Shown: piece after piece, positions 59,023 through 64,000 of the stretch | Position numbering within the stretch: the stretch's first letter is position 1 | Layout: each line of letters starts with the position of its first letter | The notes under the pieces: model-generated | Database searches by the model: none | The model's input: the letters and a program-made list of their open reading frames with translations, nothing else | Told to the model about the DNA's origin: nothing | Made by a program: the position numbers and the translations under genes | From: Hyphomicrobium sp. | Lineage (GTDB): Bacteria > Pseudomonadota > Alphaproteobacteria > Rhizobiales > Hyphomicrobiaceae | DNA length: 64,000 nt | Direction: 5' to 3' | NCBI RefSeq assembly: GCF_019744875.1 | Contig: NZ_JAIETU010000006.1 | Coordinates: 434,001 to 498,000, forward strand

Positions 59023-59123
59023 GGAAGCCCGGAATTTGCGATCCCGCATCCCCTGCCTCGACCGGACCCATGCAACAGGCGGCCGGCGCACATCGAGGCT
59101 ACAACCGGCAGGAGCCGTCTCCC

Positions 59124-60107
59124 GTGATTCAATCCCAAGCCCTCCGCCTCGCCGCCCTCGTGATCGGCGGCGCGCTCGTTCTCGGCCCCAACGCGGCGTC
59201 TGCGGATGCGGTGCTGGCCAAGGTCAACGGCCATGAAATCAAGGAATCGGATCTCAAGTTCGCCGAGGCCGAGGTCGGTCCTCAGCTGGCTGAGATGCCG
59301 GCCGACAAGCGCAAGCGCCTGCTTCTGGAATTCATCATCGAGATGCGCCTGTTCGCGGACGCTGCCGACAAGGAAAAGCTGACCAGCGGCCCCGACTACG
59401 AAAAGCGCCTCGCGTACTGGGAAACGCGCGCCAAGCGCGACGCCTACTACGACGGCTCGATCAAGGGTTCGATCAGCGATGCGCTCGCCAAGAGCATCTA
59501 CGACGACAAGGTCAAGATGATCCCGGCCGAGGAAGAGGTCGAAGCGCGCCATATCCTGGTCGACAGCGAGGAGAAGGCCAAGGAAGTGCTCGACAAGGTC
59601 GCCAAGGGCGAAGACTTCACCAAGCTCGCCGAGGCCTATTCCAGCGATCCGGGCTCCAAGGCGCAGGGCGGCAAGCTCGGCTACTTCTCCAAGGGCCAGA
59701 TGGTGAAGGAATTCGAGGTTGCGGCGTTCGCTCTCAAGAAGGGTGAAGTCTCGAAGCCCGTGAAGAGCCAGTTCGGCTGGCATGTGATCAAGGTCGACGA
59801 TCGCCGCACGAAACCGCTGCCGACGTTCGAAGAGGTCAAGGTGCACATCGTCGACAGCATGGTGCAGCAGAAGGGCCAGCAGGCGGCTACCGATCTGCGC
59901 GCCAAGGCCAACCTGGAATACGTCGATGCCGCGATCGCCGAGCAGGTGAAGCAGGAGACGGCCATCAACGCTGCCAAGAAGAAGATGTTCGAGCAGCAGA
60001 TGGAAGACCAGGTGAAGAAGATGGGTGCCGAAGGGCAGGCCAAGGACGCCGCGCCTGAAAACGCCGCGCCTGAAAACAAAGACAGCGCGCCCGAAAAGAA
60101 GGACTAG
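59124..60107 (+). CDS. Periplasmic parvulin-type peptidyl-prolyl cis-trans isomerase
   Basis: Folding catalyst/chaperone of the SurA/PpiD/PrsA type. The GTG start at 59124, with AGGAG nine bases before it, gives a clean signal peptide (cleavage near NAASA-DA); the ATG at 59070 would add 18 residues. An N-terminal helical chaperone part is followed by one parvulin domain (about 130-235: EARHILVDSEEKA, FTKLAEAYSSDPGS, GGKLGYFSKGQMVKEFE, SQFGWHVIKV). The C-terminus is charged, with a 15-base tandem repeat giving AAPENAAPEN. It stands divergent to secA, which fits a role in handling exported proteins (inference). Confidence 0.9.
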   Translation: MIQSQALRLAALVIGGALVLGPNAASADAVLAKVNGHEIKESDLKFAEAEVGPQLAEMPADKRKRLLLEFIIEMRLFADAADKEKLTSGPDYEKRLAYWETRAKRDAYYDGSIKGSISDALAKSIYDDKVKMIPAEEEVEARHILVDSEEKAKEVLDKVAKGEDFTKLAEAYSSDPGSKAQGGKLGYFSKGQMVKEFEVAAFALKKGEVSKPVKSQFGWHVIKVDDRRTKPLPTFEEVKVHIVDSMVQQKGQQAATDLRAKANLEYVDAAIAEQVKQETAINAAKKKMFEQQMEDQVKKMGAEGQAKDAAPENAAPENKDSAPEKKD

Positions 60108-60170
60108 TGAGCGGGCGCTCCGGCTTCGGAGCTAATTCCGCGAACTGAGTGAATTTTGGGGGATACCGGC

Positions 60171-60503
60171 GTGCCGGGCCATCTGGCTCTTCTCATCGCA
60201 ATCCTGGCGGAGGTTGCGGCAACCTCCGCGCTCAAGGCATCCGAAGGGTTCAGCAATCTGGGCCCTTCGATTGTCGTGGTGGCCGGTTATGGGGCCGCCT
60301 TCTATTTTCTTTCGCTGGCGCTCAAGACGATTCCGATGGGGGTGGCCTATGCCATCTGGTCCGCAGTCGGAATCGTCCTGATCTCGCTTGTCGGTTGGCT
60401 CGTGTACGCGCAGAAGCTGGATTTTGCGGCGATGGCCGGTATGGGACTGATCATCGCGGGCGTGCTCGTCTTGAATGTCTTTTCCGGCACGGCTGGGCAC
60501 TGA
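60171..60503 (+). CDS. Small multidrug resistance (SMR) transporter, EmrE type
   Basis: Four-helix proton-coupled exporter of cationic compounds. The GTG at 60171, preceded by GGGGGA seven bases upstream, gives 110 residues, the same as EmrE, and places the essential membrane glutamate at exactly position 14 ([12 protein letters not shown]). Helices two to four include [21 protein letters not shown], with the conserved [11 protein letters not shown] loop, and a C-terminal [16 protein letters not shown] five codons earlier (60156) is less likely. Single gene, so a homodimer of dual topology is expected rather than a paired SMR. Confidence 0.92.
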   Translation: MPGHLALLIAILAEVAATSALKASEGFSNLGPSIVVVAGYGAAFYFLSLALKTIPMGVAYAIWSAVGIVLISLVGWLVYAQKLDFAAMAGMGLIIAGVLVLNVFSGTAGH

Positions 60504-60565
60504 TACTAGTCTCGGATTCTTTCGCGCCGGGCGCGCAGTCCGCCCGGCTACCCGGAGTTCCGCCG

Positions 60566-61813
60566 ATGGGCAAGACTACCACTCGCTCTCCGTTTGCACC
60601 CGAAACCTTGACCGTCCTCGCTCCTCTGGAAGGTGTGCGCTTTGCGACCGCCGAGGCGGGCATCCGCTACCAGGGCCGCACGGACCTGATGGTCGCCGTG
60701 CTCGACGAAGGCACGCAGGTGGCCGGCGTGTTCACGCAATCCAAGACCGCGTCGGCGCCGGTGCTGGCCTGCCGCAAGCACCTGAAGAAGGGCGAAGCCA
60801 GGCTGCTGGTGGTCAATTCCGGCAACGCGAACGCGTTCACCGGCAAGAAGGGCGCCGAGGCTGTCGACATTACGGTTGAGGCGGGAACGAAGGCTGCCGA
60901 GTGCAAGCGCCACGAGGTGTTCGTCGCGTCGACGGGCGTGATCGGCGAGCCGCTCGATGCCTCGCGGTTTGCTCACCTTGTGGCCGGGCTTTCGCAGTCG
61001 GCCGTCGCTGACGGCTTCGAGGCCGCGGCGCGCGCCATCATGACCACCGACACCTATCCGAAGATGGCGACGCGGACGGCGCTGATCGGCGACGTCGAGG
61101 TCACGATCAACGGCTTCTGCAAGGGGGCTGGCATGATCGCCCCCGACATGGCGACGATGCTCTGCTTCATCTTCACGGACGCCCACATCGCCGCCAAGCC
61201 GCTGCAGGCGCTGCTCTCGAAGCATGTCGAGACAACCTTCAACGCCATGACGGTGGATGGCGATACGTCCACGAGCGATACGTGCCTCCTGTTTGCGACC
61301 GGCGATGCCAGCGCGCGCGGCCAGGAGCCCGTGACCAAGGTCGGCTCGAAGAAGCTCGAAGCTTTTTCCGAGGCACTGCACGATCTGATGCGCGATCTCG
61401 CCATTCAGGTCGCCAAGGACGGCGAGGGGCTGTCGAAGTTCGTGACGTTCATCGTCGAAGGCGCCGAAAGCGAGAAAGCCGCGCGGAAGATCGCGCTCTC
61501 CTGCGCCAACTCTCCTATTCTCAAGACCGCGATTGCGGGCGAGGATCCGAACTGGGGGCGCGTGGTGATGGCGGTCGGCAAGTCCGGCGAGGCGGCCGAT
61601 CGCGACAAGCTGTCGATCTGGTTCGGCGAGCATTGCGTGGCCCGCGACGGCGAGCGGGCGCACGAGTATGACGAAGCGACGGTCGCCTACTACATGAAGG
61701 GCCGCGAAATCGTCATCCGCATCGACGTCGGGGTAGGCAAGGCGGCCGCGCACGTGTGGACCTGCGATCTCACGCACGACTATGTGTCCATCAACGCGGA
61801 CTATCGCAGCTGA
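60566..61813 (+). CDS. argJ: Glutamate N-acetyltransferase / amino-acid acetyltransferase (ornithine acetyltransferase)
   Basis: Transfers acetyl from N-acetylornithine to glutamate in the cyclic arginine pathway. The self-cleavage site is KGAGMIAPDMATML; Thr197 becomes the N-terminal nucleophile of the beta chain. Other family blocks are VVNSGNANAFTG, TGVIGEPL, MTTDTYPK and GEDPNWGRV. The ATG at 60566 follows GGAG by nine bases. 415 residues, normal length. It is 62 bases after the SMR gene. Confidence 0.95.
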   Translation: MGKTTTRSPFAPETLTVLAPLEGVRFATAEAGIRYQGRTDLMVAVLDEGTQVAGVFTQSKTASAPVLACRKHLKKGEARLLVVNSGNANAFTGKKGAEAVDITVEAGTKAAECKRHEVFVASTGVIGEPLDASRFAHLVAGLSQSAVADGFEAAARAIMTTDTYPKMATRTALIGDVEVTINGFCKGAGMIAPDMATMLCFIFTDAHIAAKPLQALLSKHVETTFNAMTVDGDTSTSDTCLLFATGDASARGQEPVTKVGSKKLEAFSEALHDLMRDLAIQVAKDGEGLSKFVTFIVEGAESEKAARKIALSCANSPILKTAIAGEDPNWGRVVMAVGKSGEAADRDKLSIWFGEHCVARDGERAHEYDEATVAYYMKGREIVIRIDVGVGKAAAHVWTCDLTHDYVSINADYRS

Positions 61814-61946
61814 TCACCTAGGAGTGTTCCGGACTGGCCTCGGCGGTCAATTGCCGCGAGGATCGTCGTCACGCGTGTATCGACCGGTTCGCAAGGTTCT
61901 GTCCCCGGACAGGACATTCAATGCTGCAGCATCAGGGAGGTGGCCT

Positions 61947-62610
61947 TTGACACCCGACTTTTGGCTTGAGAGATGGCAGAAGGGCGACATCGGTTTTCAC
62001 CAGTCGCGCGTGCACGACTTCCTGCCGAAGTACTGGCCGCAGTTGAAGGTCGAGCGCGGCGCTGCCGTGTTCGTGCCGCTCTGCGGCAAGAGCCTCGACA
62101 TGATGTGGCTGGCCGGAAACGGCTACAAGGTCATCGGCGTCGAGCTTTCGCCGTTGGCGGTCGACGACTTCTTTCGCGAGCACGATCTCGAAGCCGAGAC
62201 GCGCTCTGCAGGGCCGTTCGTGGTGCGCTCGTCCGGTCCCTTCACGATCTGGTGCGGGGATCTGTTCGAGCTGCCGGCGGAGGCGCTGGTTGACGTCAAG
62301 GCTGCCTACGACAGGGCCGCGCTCGTGGCGCTGCCGCCGAGCCTGCAGACGCGCTATGCGGAAACGCTGAGCAGCATCCTTCCGGCTGCCGCGCCGATCC
62401 TGCTTGCCAGTCTCTATTATCCGCAAGGCGAGATCTCGGGGGCCGCCGTTCTCGACGCCGTTGGCCCAGATCGCGGCGCTGTTCGGCGAAACGCATGCGA
62501 TCCGGCTCGCGGAAACGCGCGACGGGCTCGAGCAGAGCCAGAACCTCAAATCGCGTGGCGTCACGACGCTCGACGAGTCGGCCTACATTCTCACGCGCAG
62601 GAAGGTCTAG
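61947..62610 (+). pseudogene. tpm: Thiopurine S-methyltransferase-like gene broken by a +1 frameshift
   Basis: The first frame starts at TTG 61947 (GGGAGG seven bases before) with the TPMT N-terminus TPDFWLERWQKGDIGFHQ and the SAM site VFVPLCGKSLDMMWLAGNG. After ILLASLYYPQGEISG the family sequence continues in the next frame: GPPFSTPLAQIAALFG, then LKSRGVTTLDESAYILTRR and TAG at 62610. The switch is at a run of five G (62438-62442); four G would restore one frame of about 220 residues, the family size. Either a real loss, a phase-variable homopolymer or a sequencing error. Read straight, the first frame runs to 62657 with a nonsense Arg-rich tail, into the convergent bioA gene. Confidence 0.85.
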
Positions 62611-62613
62611 GCG

Positions 62614-63867
62614 CTACGCCACGGCGTCGGGCGCGGAGCGGATGGCGTCGTAGATGAGGGCGAGCTCGGCTTCCGTGATGCCATAGGGCGGCATCACGTA
62701 GATCGTGTTGCCAAGCGGGCGCAGCAGGACGCCGTGCGAGAGGCTGTGCGCCCTGAGCTTCAGTCCCACCGCCGCGAGGTAGCCTTCGTCCGCGACCTTG
62801 AGGTCGACGGCGGTGATGGTGCCAAGGCGGCGCGGGTTCTCGAAGCGCGGATCGGTGAGCGCGCGCAGGGCCGCTTCCTGCATCTCGCCGAGTTTGCGGA
62901 CGCGGTCGGCCACCGGCTCGGTGTCCCAGATGCCGAGGTTTGCGAGAGCCGCGGCGCAGCAGACGGGATTGGCGGTAAAGCTCGACGAGTGGAACAGCGT
63001 GCGGGCGCGGTCGGTCGAGACGTGGGCGTCGAAGATGCGTTCGCTGGCGAGCGTCGCGGCGAGGGGCAGCGATCCGCCCGTGAGGCCCTTAGCGGTGCAG
63101 AGGATATCGGGTGCGACGGCGGCCTGTTCGCACGCGAAGAGCGTGCCGGTGCGGCCCCAGCCGGTCATGACTTCATCCGCGATGAACAGCGCGCCGTGGC
63201 GGTCGCAGATGCGCTTCATTTCGGCGAGTGCGGCGGGGCTGTACATCAGCATGCCGCCGGCGCCGGCAATCAACGGCTCGGCGATGAAAGCGGCGAGATC
63301 GCCGTTGCGGCCGGCCGCGTCCAGCGCGTCGAAGGTGGCCTGTTCTTGTCCCGCGAAAGGAAACGGAATGCGGACGACATCGAACAGGAGCGGCGCATAG
63401 GCGGCGTTGAATACGCCGCGGCTGCCGGCCGACATGGTGCCGATGGTGTCACCGTGATAACCGTGCTCGAGGGCGGCAATGCGGGTGCGCGCCGCGCCGA
63501 TGTTGCGCCAGTAACCGAGCGCCATCTTGAGCGCGACCTCGACCGACGTCGAGCCGCTGTCCGAATAGAACACGTGCGTGAGACCGGCGGGGGCGCGTTC
63601 GATCAGTTTTTCGGCCAGCCGCTCGGCGGGCTCGTGCGTGAAGCCTGCAAAGATCACCTGATCGAGCTTGTCGAGCTGATCGCGGACGGCCGCGACGATG
63701 GCCGGATGGCGGTGGCCGTGCGTGATGACCCACCACGACGAGATGGCATCCAGGATGCGCGTGCCGTTGGCCGTTTCGAGCCATGCGCCGTCGCCGCCGG
63801 AGATGGCGGTCGCGGGCGCGTCGAGGCCGTGCTGCGTGAAGGGGTGCCAGACCGCCGAGCGTCTCAT
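62614..63867 (-). CDS. bioA: Adenosylmethionine-8-amino-7-oxononanoate aminotransferase
   Basis: Makes 7,8-diaminopelargonate in biotin synthesis, with SAM as amino donor. PLP is bound by Lys260 (CTAKGLTGG), with Asp231 in FIADEVMTGWGRTG; the substrate-specific WHPFTQH at the N-terminus and SSWWVITHGHRHP are BioA hallmarks, and HSSSFTANPV near 310. 417 residues. Its ATG shares one base with the bioD stop (TGATG), so the two are coupled. It ends four bases from the tpm stop, convergently. Confidence 0.96.
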   Translation of the reverse strand: MRRSAVWHPFTQHGLDAPATAISGGDGAWLETANGTRILDAISSWWVITHGHRHPAIVAAVRDQLDKLDQVIFAGFTHEPAERLAEKLIERAPAGLTHVFYSDSGSTSVEVALKMALGYWRNIGAARTRIAALEHGYHGDTIGTMSAGSRGVFNAAYAPLLFDVVRIPFPFAGQEQATFDALDAAGRNGDLAAFIAEPLIAGAGGMLMYSPAALAEMKRICDRHGALFIADEVMTGWGRTGTLFACEQAAVAPDILCTAKGLTGGSLPLAATLASERIFDAHVSTDRARTLFHSSSFTANPVCCAAALANLGIWDTEPVADRVRKLGEMQEAALRALTDPRFENPRRLGTITAVDLKVADEGYLAAVGLKLRAHSLSHGVLLRPLGNTIYVMPPYGITEAELALIYDAIRSAPDAVA

Positions 63868-64000
63868 CAGCGGAAATCCTCAACGTCGAAGTGCGCGGCG
63901 AAGGCGTGCGCAAGGCTGTCACGGTCGAGCGGCGCGATGTGTGGCAGGCGCCCGAGCGCCCGCACATTGCCCATCTCTGCAATCGTGCGCTGGGTGTCGG
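63867..64000 (-). CDS. bioD: Dethiobiotin synthetase, C-terminal part (cut by window edge)
   Basis: The minus-strand frame entering from the right edge reads DTQRTIAEMGNVRALGRLP, then HIAPLDRDSLAHAFAAHFD and VEDFR before TGA (63869-63867). This matches the end of alphaproteobacterial BioD, with the IAEMG and LGRLP blocks, and its position before bioA fits the bio operon. BioD closes the ureido ring of dethiobiotin using ATP and CO2. Only 44 residues are visible. Confidence 0.85.
   Translation of the reverse strand, partial: DTQRTIAEMGNVRALGRLPHIAPLDRDSLAHAFAAHFDVEDFR

Larger units (their letters stand above)
58721..59123. other. Divergent control region between secA and the PPIase gene
   Basis: About 400 bases holding the leaders of both genes. 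It contains a good promoter for secA (58876-58904, minus) and a weaker candidate for the PPIase gene (58995-59022, plus). secA would have a leader of roughly 150 bases; no SecM-like arrest peptide is evident in it. Confidence 0.5.

Noticed and set aside
60117-60132. GCTCCG/CGGAGC hairpin after the PPIase gene as a terminator
   Set aside because: Six-base stem with no T-run after it; too weak to call.
60149-60565. An N-terminal extension of argJ by 139 codons
   Set aside because: It overlaps the SMR gene out of frame; the family start with a ribosome site is at 60566.

Overview
The window is high-GC DNA from an alphaproteobacterium, most likely of the order Hyphomicrobiales (Hyphomicrobium-like). 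The order-level call rests on gene content and order: amiC-mrcA-prfB, aroQ-accB-accC-aat, a membrane-anchored CycM-type cytochrome c, YejABEF, a Tad/Cpa pilus locus, an RNase E with a long insertion in its S1 domain, and a dispersed intergenic repeat whose core resembles one I know from Hyphomicrobiales genomes. The genus is an inference.

Region 1 (1-10.1 kb) is the end of a biosynthetic cluster. One giant hybrid protein, cut by the left edge, reads KS-KR-ACP-KS0-ACP-C-A-PCP-TE. It has no acyltransferase domain, so it looks like the last protein of a trans-AT polyketide/peptide assembly line. Two very small genes follow, and then housekeeping DNA begins.

Region 2 (10.1-31.3 kb) is housekeeping. 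It holds prfB with its programmed +1 frameshift, penicillin-binding protein 1A, an AmiC-type amidase, RNase E, an M15-like exported peptidase, an M48/TPR protease, a DsbA-like protein, and the aroQ-accB-accC-aat group (shikimate, fatty-acid synthesis, N-end rule). Two overlapping RNA methyltransferase genes follow, flanked by two copies of the dispersed repeat, and then a minus-strand group of kdsB, pheA and an SDR gene.

Region 3 (31.3-45.5 kb) carries cytochrome c, a complete YejA-YejA-YejB-YejE-YejF oligopeptide/microcin ABC importer with two tandem binding proteins, a small protein of unknown function, an NlpC/P60 hydrolase coupled to a leucyl aminopeptidase, a glutathione transferase and a TadD-like lipoprotein.

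Region 4 (45.9-55.1 kb) is a minus-strand tad/cpa locus: flp, flp, cpaA, cpaB, cpaC, cpaD, cpaE, cpaF, tadB, tadC. An intrinsic terminator lies between the first flp gene and the rest. TadD faces it from the other side; no TadE/F/G-type pseudopilins are visible.

Region 5 (55.6-64 kb) holds secA with a good sigma-70-type promoter, a divergent parvulin-type peptidyl-prolyl isomerase, an EmrE-type SMR transporter, argJ, a tpm-like methyltransferase gene broken by one extra G in a G5 run, and the bioD-bioA pair, with bioD cut by the right edge.

I saw no tRNA, rRNA, CRISPR array, transposase or phage gene. The most unusual items are the hybrid megasynthase with its inactive-looking KS, the His/Asp-rich insertion in RNase E, the repeat-flanked methyltransferase pair, the large inverted repeat in front of accC, and the terminator inside the pilus locus.
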